IMG/VR virus record: IMGVR_UViG_3300030098_004662
Location: 1 to 33,780 of that record
Length of the DNA stretch: 33,780 nt
Strand: one strand, 5' to 3'
DNA from: a virus
How positions within the stretch are numbered: position 1 is the stretch's first letter; each line of letters begins with the position of its first letter. Positions 1 to 7,993 of this stretch are shown here, in pieces. The translations under genes and the position numbers were made by a program. The notes under the pieces were generated by a model that had not been told where the DNA came from, searched no databases, and was given only the letters and a program-made list of their open reading frames with translations.

Positions 1-144
1 AAGAGACTTATTACGGAAGCTAACCGTCCTCCGCACCTTAGGGTTGACTCAGTTATTGATGATCTGCGCGATCAGTTGGTCCTGCTCCTCGATAACTTTC
101 GCGAAGAAATTGGAGCCAAGAACCTTTCGAAAAAGAACGTATAG
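1..144 (+). CDS. C-terminal fragment of a helical protein, possible i-spanin (Rz-like)
   Basis: The first frame is open from the window edge to a TAG at 142-144 and gives 47 residues of helical, charged sequence, ending in NLSKKNV. Codon pattern in this stretch is coding-like, with many purine-N-pyrimidine codons. It overlaps in another frame the next gene (44-331), which carries a hydrophobic, cysteine-containing N-terminal part. That geometry, together with the position at the end of the late strand, is what Rz/Rz1 spanin pairs show. The N-terminal membrane segment expected of an i-spanin would lie outside the window, so the identity is inference. It could also be the tail of any other helical late protein. 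Confidence 0.4.
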   Translation, partial: KRLITEANRPPHLRVDSVIDDLRDQLVLLLDNFREEIGAKNLSKKNV

Positions 145-331
145 GTTCTGCGATCCCAAAGAAGTAAATGATCCTGTTGGTAAATTGTGTTATAGGTATT
201 GTTCGCGCTCGCTACTTTGGAAAAAATGTAGAGAGACAACATTGATAGTAGAGGATTTATCAGACAAGGATACATTTGAAAAGTTTAGGATTGCAGGGTT
301 TAATGTTTTGGATCTAGGAAGGAGAATGTAA
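44..331 (+). CDS. Small cysteine-rich exported protein, possible o-spanin (Rz1-like)
   Basis: The frame is open back to the window edge. TTG at 44 and ATG at 59 are the candidate starts inside the window, neither with a convincing ribosome binding site. The N-terminal part has a hydrophobic run (LLMICAISWSC) followed by a basic stretch. The C-terminal two thirds carry several cysteines (FCDP, KLCYRYC, KKC) and end in FNVLDLGRRM. The overlap with the upstream frame (to 144) resembles Rz1 starting inside Rz. No canonical lipobox is visible, so the lipoprotein role is unproven. The stop at 329-331 overlaps the stop of the convergent nuclease gene by 18 bases, marking the junction of the rightward and leftward blocks. 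Confidence 0.45.
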   Translation: MTQLLMICAISWSCSSITFAKKLEPRTFRKRTYRFCDPKEVNDPVGKLCYRYCSRSLLWKKCRETTLIVEDLSDKDTFEKFRIAGFNVLDLGRRM

Positions 332-628
332 GGAGCGAATTTCCGCTAAGATTTCATCAAAGTTTTCTGGATACATAAAGGCAGCATAGCCACCAGATTG
401 CGCTACCAATCTGATGACATGCTGTTGAAGCGCTGGGGCTTTAGATGCCTGTTGCTTACTGCGCTTTAATTCGATGGCAACAAACCTACCATTGACGCAT
501 CCGAGGATATCGGGTATTCCAATGGTAGCCATTTGTTGTGTCTTGATCCACCACGAACGTGGTATTTTTTTAAGGACGGGAAATATTCTTTCCTTGAATA
601 AAGTTTCAGGTTTCTTAGGCAAGTTCAA
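314..628 (-). CDS. VRR-NUC domain nuclease
   Basis: This 104-residue protein matches the small stand-alone VRR-NUC nucleases of phages, members of the PD-(D/E)XK fold. The core is visible as GIPDILG (catalytic Asp of the GxPD motif) followed by VAIELKR (the E-x-K element), then a helix rich in Lys and Gln (QQASKAPALQQ). VRR-NUC proteins cut branched DNA such as Holliday junctions. In this context it probably resolves replication or recombination intermediates or debranches DNA before packaging, a role filled by gp3 in T7. There is no ATG: TTG at 628 or, better spaced from the AAAAAGGA inside the polymerase end, TTG at 622 is the start. It overlaps the polymerase stop and is the last gene of the leftward block. 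Confidence 0.85.
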   Translation of the reverse strand: MNLPKKPETLFKERIFPVLKKIPRSWWIKTQQMATIGIPDILGCVNGRFVAIELKRSKQQASKAPALQQHVIRLVAQSGGYAAFMYPENFDEILAEIRSLHSPS

Positions 629-2417
629 ATCCTTTTTTATCTATACTAGCAAAGGATCTATCGGATATCTCTACACCACAAGTTAACTTTAAATTATTTT
701 TTGATCGGTAGACATCTTCCATGATGCGTTTGATCTTCGGTACTAGGTGCATCTCACTATCATGTATCTCAAGAAGAAGCTCGTCATGGATCTGAACTAA
801 CATGCTACTCTTAGTCGCTTGCAATAGCTTGTGTATCCTTACCATGGCCACCTTGATTATGTCGGCACATCCTCCCTGGATTAGGTGGTTAGGCATGATG
901 AACAACCCTTTGTCGGGGGACTTGTGGCATTTACGCCCGAACCAATTTTGAATGTATCCCCTACTGGACGCAGTATCACGCACTCTTTCCAGGAACTTGA
1001 CGACCAGTGGCAGCTCATCGAAGTACCGACGCTTCCATTGCTTTGCTTCTTCCATGGGTACGTTAAGATTGGTTGCAAGCGTAGTGGTTCCGCCTCCATA
1101 GAGGAGCATGAAGTTAATCATCTTAGCTATTTTCCTGGTAATCCCAGGCACGTTAAGTAAGAGTGCGGTAGCTTGATGGACATCAAGACCTGCGTTTATC
1201 TTATCAATCAGCTTGCGTTCCCCTGCATAGTCAAGCATCAATCGATACTCTTGCTGGTCATAATCAATCATAATGAATTTGTGATTGGCCCTCGGCACGA
1301 AACATCTACGAATGTAGTACTTGAGTTCGCTCTCTTCTTTGGGAAGATTTTGCAGGTTAGGCCCTGAATAGGAGAAGCGTCCGGTCTCAGTTCCGGCTTG
1401 AAGTATGTTTGCCCGAATGACACCGCGACAATCAGCAAGATGAATAAAAGAACTATAGTAAGTATCAATGAGCTTCTCGTTCTCACGTATCCTCCTTAGA
1501 ATTTTTACGATCGGGCTATTCTTTTTTGCCAATGCTTCTTTAGAAAAGCTAGGCCGTCCGGTCCCTGTTTGTGGGATCGACTCACCCAACTTGGTGAACG
1601 CTTCGACTAGACATTTAGGGCCGCGCTTATACACAACACCACTAACATCAAAGAAATCAAGTTGTGCTTTCTTTAACTCTTCTTCTCTGTACTTAAGAGA
1701 CTCACGGACGTAAGCCATGTCAAGCTGTACACCACGTTGTTCCATGTGGAAACAAACTTTCGTTAACTGGATTTCATTCTCAATTAACTTAGGGTTGATG
1801 TCTTCTTTCTTAAACGCATTAACTTGGTAGACACCGAGGTCACGTACCAAACGCCCATCTCTTTCGCCGTACTCTACCATCATGCCAAACGGGATCTTGG
1901 AGTAGTGCTTCTTCTTAATCTTCTTTAACTTCCCGGGAATCTGGATGATATCGTATAACTTATTCCTAGTTATGTACTCATCAAGTTCTATCTTCCCTAT
2001 ATCATAACCATGCATTCGCCTAGCACATGCATCTAATGTATAGGTCCGGTAGTTATTCTTTAGTATTCTGGCCATGGCATAGGTACAGTGTACCCTGCCC
2101 TTTATCTCAATGCCTTCCAAAGCAAGCTTGGCCATGTCAAACTTAGCGTTATGTGCAAACCAAGTTGACTTCTCATTATTAAAAATCATTTGCATCTGAG
2201 GAATTAATTCTCTAGGTAAACTATGGCTTGGGTAATCCCCTAAGTGGTCGGGCTCACTTAAAAAATTAAAGTAATAAGTTTTATTCTCATCAGCGATTAT
2301 GATAGAATACAACCTATCCTGCCGACCGACACCAAAGGTCTCAGTGTCAAAGCCATAGTCACCTTGTTGAGAAAGCTTGCGGATTGCCTCTCCAAAGTTC
2401 TCACGGGTGACTATCAT
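615..2417 (-). CDS. DNA polymerase, family A, with 3'-5' exonuclease domain
   Basis: This 600-residue replicative polymerase has an N-terminal DnaQ-like proofreading domain. Exo I is D24-x-E26 in FDTETFG, Exo II has D94 in HNAKFDM, and Exo III is Y183 and D187 in YGERDGR. The polymerase domain shows TGRFSYSGPNLQNLP near 345-359, motif A DYDQQEYR with D385, motif B (R428, K432, F436, Y440) and motif C HDE at 544-546. The position equivalent to E. coli Pol I 762 and T7 Tyr526 is Phe. It is shorter than T7 gp5 (704 residues). A ribosome binding site AGGAG lies 7 bases before the ATG. It follows the RHH-like gene closely and overlaps the nuclease gene. Confidence 0.97.
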   Translation of the reverse strand: MIVTRENFGEAIRKLSQQGDYGFDTETFGVGRQDRLYSIIIADENKTYYFNFLSEPDHLGDYPSHSLPRELIPQMQMIFNNEKSTWFAHNAKFDMAKLALEGIEIKGRVHCTYAMARILKNNYRTYTLDACARRMHGYDIGKIELDEYITRNKLYDIIQIPGKLKKIKKKHYSKIPFGMMVEYGERDGRLVRDLGVYQVNAFKKEDINPKLIENEIQLTKVCFHMEQRGVQLDMAYVRESLKYREEELKKAQLDFFDVSGVVYKRGPKCLVEAFTKLGESIPQTGTGRPSFSKEALAKKNSPIVKILRRIRENEKLIDTYYSSFIHLADCRGVIRANILQAGTETGRFSYSGPNLQNLPKEESELKYYIRRCFVPRANHKFIMIDYDQQEYRLMLDYAGERKLIDKINAGLDVHQATALLLNVPGITRKIAKMINFMLLYGGGTTTLATNLNVPMEEAKQWKRRYFDELPLVVKFLERVRDTASSRGYIQNWFGRKCHKSPDKGLFIMPNHLIQGGCADIIKVAMVRIHKLLQATKSSMLVQIHDELLLEIHDSEMHLVPKIKRIMEDVYRSKNNLKLTCGVEISDRSFASIDKKGFELA

Positions 2418-2427
2418 CTCTCATCTC

Positions 2428-2625
2428 CTAAGAGGCCTTCTTTCTTGCGGCCACTTTCTTTTTACGTTCGTCATAAGTTTTCTTTTCTTTCTGTAGTAGA
2501 TGCTCAAGGTACACAGAGATGGCTACACCTCTTTCCTTAGCTTGACCCACTACAAATTTCTTTATGCCTGGACTTATCCCCCGACAATAAAAAATCTCTT
2601 TCTTCACAACCTTTTTCTTTTTCAT
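2428..2625 (-). CDS. Small basic protein, ribbon-helix-helix-like
   Basis: The chosen ATG at 2625 has an excellent ribosome binding site (AGGAG, 5 bases upstream), giving 65 residues. A longer frame to 2661 exists but would run into a hairpin terminator. The protein starts with KKKKVVKK, continues with a segment RGISPGIKKFVV, a helix, and AISVYLEHLL, and ends in a lysine-rich tail. The short strand plus two helices, with an 'isvyle.ll' second helix, is the pattern of Arc/CopG ribbon-helix-helix DNA-binding proteins. This fold call is by eye. It could act as a small transcription regulator or a nucleic-acid accessory factor. The gene lies between the ssDNA-binding-like gene and the polymerase. 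Confidence 0.7.
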   Translation of the reverse strand: MKKKKVVKKEIFYCRGISPGIKKFVVGQAKERGVAISVYLEHLLQKEKKTYDERKKKVAARKKAS

Positions 2626-2637
2626 GATCACTCCTGT

Positions 2638-2657
2638 AAAAGGGGACCGGAGTCCCC
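2638..2657 (-). terminator. Intrinsic terminator or attenuator before the RHH-like gene and polymerase
   Basis: Read on the minus strand, GGGGAC, loop TCCG, GTCCCC is followed directly by TTTTAC. The six-base GC stem, tetraloop and short U tract are those of a factor-independent terminator. It sits after the stop of the 227-residue gene and just before the AGGAG of the RHH-like gene, so it could reduce transcription of the polymerase and nuclease relative to upstream genes. Confidence 0.65.
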
Positions 2658-2669
2658 ACAATCTAGAAT

Positions 2670-3353
2670 CTAGAATCTATCTTCTTCTACTGCGTAATCC
2701 ACTTTCCTTTTACCACTTAAGACAGCTTGATTAAAGACAAAAGCTTTAGCCATCTCCTCTTGTGTAGTCTTACGTGACTTAGTGACATCATACACATGAT
2801 ACGCACCCTTATCCCCTGATACTTTCTTGGTGGTTAGCTTCCAAGAGACAGCACAAGGAGGTTGCTTTACCACAGAGTTGCGATAAAACTGAGTGACAAT
2901 CTTCTGGCCTGCTTTCCTTGATGTTCTTTTAAAGCTTATGACATATGGTATATCGTCGAGTCCATCCTGAGGTATCAAGACAAACACCTGGATAACTAAA
3001 TCTCTTTCAACCTTCACACCATTGACCATCTCTTCGTGCGGTAGCTTCTGAGTGTAAGGAACTATGCTATGGAACTCTCCATTGTGCATCTCTTTATATA
3101 TCGTCTCACTGTGAAACGGGATTATTTCCAGTGAATCATCGGGACCACATAGAACTTCTTCAGTTAGGGAGTCGACGAGTTCACCTGCTTTTGCTTTCTG
3201 TTCTTCTACCAAGTCGGACATCTTTTGCATCATAAGGATACGAGGCATTAACAAATCATCCTTGTTAATCTCTACTCCCCAATCTGCACTACTAGGAACA
3301 ATTGGGTGGGTACTTTTCTCTTGGGCTACGGGTTTCATTTGATTCTTTTTCAT
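2670..3353 (-). CDS. Conserved phage replication-region protein, candidate ssDNA-binding protein
   Basis: I chose ATG 3353 because AAAGGA lies 6 bases upstream. An in-frame ATG at 3380 has no ribosome binding site. The product is about 227 residues. Near the N terminus it has WGVEINKDDLLMPRILMMQ, then KAGELVDSLTEEVL and a predicted beta-rich middle (LEIIPFHSE, LVIQVFVLIP, YVISFKRTS), ending in an acidic, aromatic tail (YAVEEDRF). The pattern 'MPR..LMQ..S..V.EGKAKAG...DS.T' recurs in phage replication clusters in my recollection. Acidic C-terminal tails are typical of phage ssDNA-binding proteins such as T7 gp2.5. Function is inferred from this tail and the location beside helicase and polymerase. 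No diagnostic motif proves it. Confidence 0.75.
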   Translation of the reverse strand: MKKNQMKPVAQEKSTHPIVPSSADWGVEINKDDLLMPRILMMQKMSDLVEEQKAKAGELVDSLTEEVLCGPDDSLEIIPFHSETIYKEMHNGEFHSIVPYTQKLPHEEMVNGVKVERDLVIQVFVLIPQDGLDDIPYVISFKRTSRKAGQKIVTQFYRNSVVKQPPCAVSWKLTTKKVSGDKGAYHVYDVTKSRKTTQEEMAKAFVFNQAVLSGKRKVDYAVEEDRF

Positions 3354-3459
3354 CTCTATTCCTTTGTTTATGTAAGTCATACATCAGACTTATCCATTCA
3401 ATATTTTCATCTATCCATTTTTCCAGGTCTTCAGTTCTTTCTAATTTGTAAGTACTCAT
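3292..3459 (-). CDS. Possible 55-residue overlapping gene
   Basis: An ATG at 3459, inside the 3' end of the 139-residue gene, opens a frame of 55 codons that ends at 3292 inside the 5' end of the ssDNA-binding-like gene. The product begins MSTYKLERTEDLEKWIDENIEWIS and continues as a charged helical protein. The middle (about residues 10-35) fills the otherwise empty gap 3354-3430 and reads like real protein. The ribosome binding site is weak (GGGGAG about 11 bases upstream). The C-terminal third overlaps the next gene and is less convincing. Function unknown. Confidence 0.4.
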   Translation of the reverse strand: MSTYKLERTEDLEKWIDENIEWISLMYDLHKQRNRDEKESNETRSPREKYPPNCS

Positions 3460-3850
3460 CTAGTGTGGGCTCCCCTACCCCTGGTAGTTCAAACAAGGGA
3501 TCGTTCTCAGCTTCCTGCCGATACCAAGAATTTAAACTCATGGAGTTTACCGTGAGGTACTTAGAAGAAATGTTCTCACCCTTACTTAAGAAGTAGTTAA
3601 TCATTTCCTTCCGTGCCTCGGGGTCCTTAGGTACATTTACTTTTAACTTCTCAACTTTAGTAATACTACAAAGCCCATCGACACTATAGCTTTTTCTATC
3701 TAGCTTATTAAGCGCATCCATTAAAGCACCCTTCGCTTTCTTGTGGATGGCATCGAACTCATTAGAAGTTTTCTTGGCTGCCTCGTAATCCTCTCGACTT
3801 TTAACAACTTCTCTACACAATTCATCTAGCTGCTCTACTGTAATGCTCAT
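3431..3850 (-). CDS. Hypothetical protein in replication operon
   Basis: This is a 139-residue protein of unrecognised function. The N-terminal 60 residues are charged and probably coiled (LCREVVKSREDYEAAKK). A beta-like middle follows (YSVDGLCSITKVEKLKV), then a helical segment containing NYFLSKG and NSWYRQEAE, and a Pro/Gly-rich end (LPGVGEPTLDEYL). The ATG has a strong AAGGAG 6 bases upstream. Its start overlaps the stop of the upstream 107-residue gene by four bases (ATGA), so the two are translationally coupled. Because it lies between the helicase and the ssDNA-binding candidate, a replication or recombination accessory role is possible but not shown. Confidence 0.8.
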   Translation of the reverse strand: MSITVEQLDELCREVVKSREDYEAAKKTSNEFDAIHKKAKGALMDALNKLDRKSYSVDGLCSITKVEKLKVNVPKDPEARKEMINYFLSKGENISSKYLTVNSMSLNSWYRQEAENDPLFELPGVGEPTLDEYLQIRKN

Positions 3851-4170
3851 ACTTTCTCCTTATCTTTAACGTATTTCTTTAACTGAAGTTCGGCCAACCT
3901 CTCGTTAAAGTGTTTATAAAAGAGCGCCCGTCTATATGGACGCTCGTCAATCTCATGTGTGGTGTGGATATCTACACTGCCCATACTCTGAAGAACTTGG
4001 AGAGTATCGTAGTCAAAATACTTTCCTTTCCATTCATCAGCTTGAACTTCATAGTTCCCATCTGCGTGTCTGACTATCTTAATGACATCCCTCTTCCCTA
4101 TTAACACCTCCTCTTTTAAAAGTTGTCTTAAATATTCTGCTTCTTTTTTCTTATCACCAAATGTTTTCAT
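3847..4170 (-). CDS. Hypothetical protein, 107 residues
   Basis: A small charged protein with no recognised domain. It starts MKTFGDKKKEAEYLRQLL, has a short beta-like stretch (VIKIVRHADGNYEVQADEW) and ends in a helical lysine-rich segment (LAELQLKKYVKDKEKV). The start overlaps the helicase stop by four bases (ATGA at 4167-4170) and its stop overlaps the next gene in the same way, so it is translated by coupling. Its own ribosome binding site is poor. It could be an accessory subunit of the helicase it is coupled to, but that is only positional inference. Confidence 0.75.
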   Translation of the reverse strand: MKTFGDKKKEAEYLRQLLKEEVLIGKRDVIKIVRHADGNYEVQADEWKGKYFDYDTLQVLQSMGSVDIHTTHEIDERPYRRALFYKHFNERLAELQLKKYVKDKEKV

Positions 4171-5597
4171 AGCATATCCAGGATAACTTTACTTACTTCT
4201 TGCTTGCTTTCAAGAGCTTGCATAACAAGCTCATCAATCGTATCTTCCATGACCAGGTTGATCTTAGTTATAGATTCGTGAGCTTCTGAGCCTGCTCTGT
4301 AGTTTCGCGCTTCGGATTGGAGTTCGTTTCCGAGATTGAAATCCCTTCCGTAGACAATTGAGTAAGCCGCTGATGTAAGGTTGATACCTGCTCCTCCAGT
4401 TTTTCGATTGCTAATAATAACTCGGACTCGTTTGTCTGTGTTGAACCTTGTGATTGCATTTTCTTTTTCCTCGTTTGTTTGTTGGCCGGTAAGTAATACA
4501 TACTCGACTCCAATTCCATCTAACATATCTGCAAGCATGGTATAGCTAGCAATAAAAGATGTCCATATAATTAACTTGTGATCAGGTGTAATCTGTTGAA
4601 CTAATTCCCTAGTCATGTCAAGCTTAGGATTATGAATGAAGGGAACTTCGTTACCATCTTCTGTCTTAATAAACCCACAACAAATTTGCTGGAGGCGTAT
4701 CGCTTTAGTAGTTGCTTGCATAGCTACACTAGCATGGGTTGTATCCTTCTTTAAGTCATGGACAAACGTGATCAGCTCCTTCTTCATGTCTTCATACGCA
4801 GCTTTCTGCTCCCCTGCCATTGGGATACGGATGTTCTTAACTATGAAGGGAGGTAAGTCCAAGCAATCTTTCTTAAGCACACGACTAGCTTTGCGGTACA
4901 CTTTATAGGTTAGCTCCTCAAACTTATTCTGAATGGGTATAAATTTGGGGAAATAGTTATGCTTGCTAGACCATTGAGCATTCTCATCATAGAAATACTC
5001 AGCTCTGTAAGCAAAGAAGTTCTTGCCAAACGTGGACCCAAGGTCCAGTACCTTGTACTGTTGATACAAGTCCATCGGACTATTAAGTATTGGAGTACCT
5101 GTCAGTATGTACCGATGCTTCAAGCTTTCCATGCTGGCCAGCTCATACATGTACTTACCACGTTTGCTTGCATGATTCTTAATGAGGTGGGACTCATCAC
5201 ATACTAAAATTTGGGGAGACCACATGCCAAGAAGCTTACGTACCTTAGCGTTTAGTATCGCCTCGTAATTCAGAATAAGAATACCTGAACCTCCCTTCAC
5301 GACATCTTCAATCAACTTGATTCTCTTTTGTCCAGGCTTTGAAGCCACATGAATTTGGGTGGGTGGTATGTAAGAGTGCATAAGGATTTCATTCCGCCAG
5401 TTCTCAAGCGTAACGATTGGAGAAAAGATTACTGTACGTTGCAGCTCTTTGTACTGTTCACATTTATCACGCAGGATAAGGACCATGCCTCCAGTCTTAC
5501 CCGTACCCATTTCCCACAGCAAAGCTAGGTCATCATGCTTGCGGCTCAACTCGACCGCCTCTACCTGGTGCTTGAAAGGTTTAAGTTTATATTGCAT
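4167..5597 (-). CDS. SNF2-family DEAD/DEAH helicase
   Basis: This 476-residue superfamily 2 ATPase shows the full SNF2-like motif series. There is a Q-like motif KPFKHQVEAV at 6-15, Walker A EMGTGKT at 29-35, motif II DESH at 134-137, and motif III LTGTP at 165-169. The C-terminal domain has LTGQQTNEEK, SNRKTGGAGINL and motif VI QSEARNYRAGS from 427, with R431 and R434 as arginine fingers. Phage members of this group sit in replication modules beside a primase and polymerase. They are thought to remodel forks or protein-DNA complexes, or to unwind DNA. The ATG overlaps the end of the primase-helicase gene by one base, and GGGAG lies 5 bases upstream. Confidence 0.95.
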   Translation of the reverse strand: MQYKLKPFKHQVEAVELSRKHDDLALLWEMGTGKTGGMVLILRDKCEQYKELQRTVIFSPIVTLENWRNEILMHSYIPPTQIHVASKPGQKRIKLIEDVVKGGSGILILNYEAILNAKVRKLLGMWSPQILVCDESHLIKNHASKRGKYMYELASMESLKHRYILTGTPILNSPMDLYQQYKVLDLGSTFGKNFFAYRAEYFYDENAQWSSKHNYFPKFIPIQNKFEELTYKVYRKASRVLKKDCLDLPPFIVKNIRIPMAGEQKAAYEDMKKELITFVHDLKKDTTHASVAMQATTKAIRLQQICCGFIKTEDGNEVPFIHNPKLDMTRELVQQITPDHKLIIWTSFIASYTMLADMLDGIGVEYVLLTGQQTNEEKENAITRFNTDKRVRVIISNRKTGGAGINLTSAAYSIVYGRDFNLGNELQSEARNYRAGSEAHESITKINLVMEDTIDELVMQALESKQEVSKVILDML

Positions 5598-7981
5598 TAG
5601 AACTCCCTTTGTCCTCTAAGCTTTAAGCCAAAGACGCATGTCTGCTTGACGTTATCCACTACCTTACGTTGATAAGTCTTGTACCTGTATAGCCTACGCA
5701 GGTTACGTGCAAAGGAACTCAAGTTGACAGGCTTTTGTTGAGTGCTATCCATCTCGAATACATAGGAGCGATACAATTCTTTTAGTGTCGTGTAGTCTTT
5801 ACTTTCATCCTCTTCTACTAGGAAGTCATTGGCCCACACCTTGAGGGGATCGGACATGTAAGCATAGGAATGTATCTCCTCATCTACTGCCTTGGATGGT
5901 GTGAAGTGGTACTCATTTTGTACCAAGCGGAGGTATCCTTCTACTGCCCAATTAAAAATTCCAGGTAGTTCGTCCCTTAGTTTCTCCCTTATCCTTCTAT
6001 CAATACGCTGGCCCTCGAACGTGGCATTGAATGGGACAATGAGAATCTTTCGAAACATCCCTTTAGTTGTATCTGTATTAGTCGGGAGTTCATTAGCGGC
6101 CATGATAAATTTGGTGTTGTTCTTCACGGTCGCAGGGTTTTTATAGAGCTGCTTAATAGTCATGGTCCCACCTGTTACCAGGTTTTTGAAGACAGATGAA
6201 TCTCTTAGCCCACCCTTTGGTGTCTCTTCTGTTACATTGAACATCTTCCCATGCAAATCATACCGTGCAGTCTCACGGTCCAGGTAGTTAAGAGGTACAC
6301 TACTAAAGTTTTCCTTACCTGCTAACCACTTCATGACATCTAAGAAGACAGACTTCCCATTGCTACCCTCACCAAGGAGGAAGAGGGCACGTTCCCCTAG
6401 CTCAGCGTCCGCATTCGACAAGGCATAGCCCATAAATTCCTGTAGCACAGAGATGATAGACTCGTCGGCCATCGTTACTTCACGCATGAACAACTTGAAC
6501 CGAGGACAATCTGCATCGGGATCATATTTAAATGGCAGCAAGTAAGTCATCCCTAGATCTTCTGAGTGAGGGTACAATTTGTAGGGGTCCATCGGATGGG
6601 TGTCATCCTTAAGAGATGCTGAACCTGGTAGCCTCATGATACCGTTCTCGAAATTCACATAGCCAAAGGGGTTCAAGAACTCTTTGCCTTCAACAACATG
6701 GTTAGCTAGTATCTTCTCTACAAACTCAGCTCTTTCTGTAGCTGTGGGCTTAAAATCTACATGAGTTTCGCAGAACTCTTTCAACCTATTAAGGTGCATG
6801 ATACCCCACCGTTTCTTATCCCAAACATAGACCTCCCGATACTCAGCTAATGAAACATATGGGTGCAGTTGGTAGTAATATTTATATAGGTCATCGTAGT
6901 CAGGCTTCCCCTGAACTGGGGGATCTTTCTTTAGATTGAGTACACGAAAGCCAATGTCTTTAGTCCTTATAAAGTTCGGACCCTTGATACTAATAGGTGA
7001 CTTAACTTTGTGTTGATGTGGACAACCTGCACACTTGCTCCAAAGATAATTGAAATGTTCACATGTCACGGGGCCGGACGCTTCCAAGGCTTGGTCAATC
7101 TTGTCATCGGTTTCTTCTGGCACATACCCTTGGTATCCCTTGCTATATTCGTGGGCCATCTTCCTGTCGGTCCGACCTAACACAGAGAGAGCTGCGTACC
7201 ACACGGGCTCAGGTACATCGTCTGGATTGTCCTTCATGAGTTGGAACACCTGACATTGAGACACCCCTTCGGGATCTACCTTAAGGTGACTCATCATCTT
7301 TGGGTCGAGGGCTTTGATAGTCTTGCGCTTGCTATCACTTGCGCTCTCACCCTTAGCTTCCTCAGTTTCTAAAGGCTCCAAGAAATTCTTAATGGGTTCG
7401 ATGTTACCTTGAATCAACTTAGCATCGACGTATGGTTTGCCTGGTTTACCGTTGGCCGTGCCTGGTAGGCGCAGCAACCTACCCGTTGACCATACCGCTG
7501 GGTCGGCATGTCCAGGAAGCGAGGCTCTTTGCATGGCCTCATCAATCTTAGCGCAACATTCCTTATACTCTTTCCTTCTTAACTTAAAGTATCCACCATC
7601 TGTTATAGGTTCAGTGATTCCAATGACTAGCTGCAAGCCATGACCCGACATGACTATGCCCGTAGTATCATAGCTCAAACCGAGGGCATTAAGTACCACA
7701 TCTATATAGTCATCGGTTCGGCTCACATCGATGTCATCTATATCAAAGGGGATAACCCATTGCTCTTTAAGCTTGCGCCCGCTTTCTTCTAGGCAGTCGG
7801 CCGCTGTATAATAAAGGTTAACTCTGTCCATCGGGGTGATTAAGGATAGGTATTTGTCTAAGTCTTTGAAGAGTTCTCTAACCGATGGCGCTCTCCACCC
7901 ACGACCGAAAAACTCTTCTCTCTTTTGACGCTTGCCGTGTTGGTTCTCGTATTCACGCAAGCCTAAAATTTGAATAGGCAT
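5597..7981 (-). CDS. AEP primase-polymerase fused to SF3 (D5/P4-type) helicase
   Basis: A 794-residue multidomain replication protein. The N-terminal archaeo-eukaryotic primase fold is indicated by FDIDDID (D80, D82), SGHG at 112-115 and HADPAVWSTGRLLRLPG with H158 and D160. A Cys/His cluster at 307-324 (C307, H309, C317, C320, H322/H324) probably binds zinc. The C-terminal superfamily 3 helicase has Walker A GEGSNGKS at 537-544, an acidic NVTEET region near 582-587, sensor AANELP at 628-633, and a winged-helix-like end. This architecture is that of P4 alpha and D5-like proteins, which recognise an origin, unwind it and lay primers. The start is fixed by GGAG 5 bases before the ATG. A hairpin terminator lies just upstream. 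Confidence 0.94.
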   Translation of the reverse strand: MPIQILGLREYENQHGKRQKREEFFGRGWRAPSVRELFKDLDKYLSLITPMDRVNLYYTAADCLEESGRKLKEQWVIPFDIDDIDVSRTDDYIDVVLNALGLSYDTTGIVMSGHGLQLVIGITEPITDGGYFKLRRKEYKECCAKIDEAMQRASLPGHADPAVWSTGRLLRLPGTANGKPGKPYVDAKLIQGNIEPIKNFLEPLETEEAKGESASDSKRKTIKALDPKMMSHLKVDPEGVSQCQVFQLMKDNPDDVPEPVWYAALSVLGRTDRKMAHEYSKGYQGYVPEETDDKIDQALEASGPVTCEHFNYLWSKCAGCPHQHKVKSPISIKGPNFIRTKDIGFRVLNLKKDPPVQGKPDYDDLYKYYYQLHPYVSLAEYREVYVWDKKRWGIMHLNRLKEFCETHVDFKPTATERAEFVEKILANHVVEGKEFLNPFGYVNFENGIMRLPGSASLKDDTHPMDPYKLYPHSEDLGMTYLLPFKYDPDADCPRFKLFMREVTMADESIISVLQEFMGYALSNADAELGERALFLLGEGSNGKSVFLDVMKWLAGKENFSSVPLNYLDRETARYDLHGKMFNVTEETPKGGLRDSSVFKNLVTGGTMTIKQLYKNPATVKNNTKFIMAANELPTNTDTTKGMFRKILIVPFNATFEGQRIDRRIREKLRDELPGIFNWAVEGYLRLVQNEYHFTPSKAVDEEIHSYAYMSDPLKVWANDFLVEEDESKDYTTLKELYRSYVFEMDSTQQKPVNLSSFARNLRRLYRYKTYQRKVVDNVKQTCVFGLKLRGQREF

Positions 7982-7993
7982 TTTTACTCCATT

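Noticed and set aside
72-275. A leftward frame of 67 codons opposite the spanin-like genes
   Set aside because: It is antisense to frames with better coding character and has no start signal. The leftward operon appears to end at 314.
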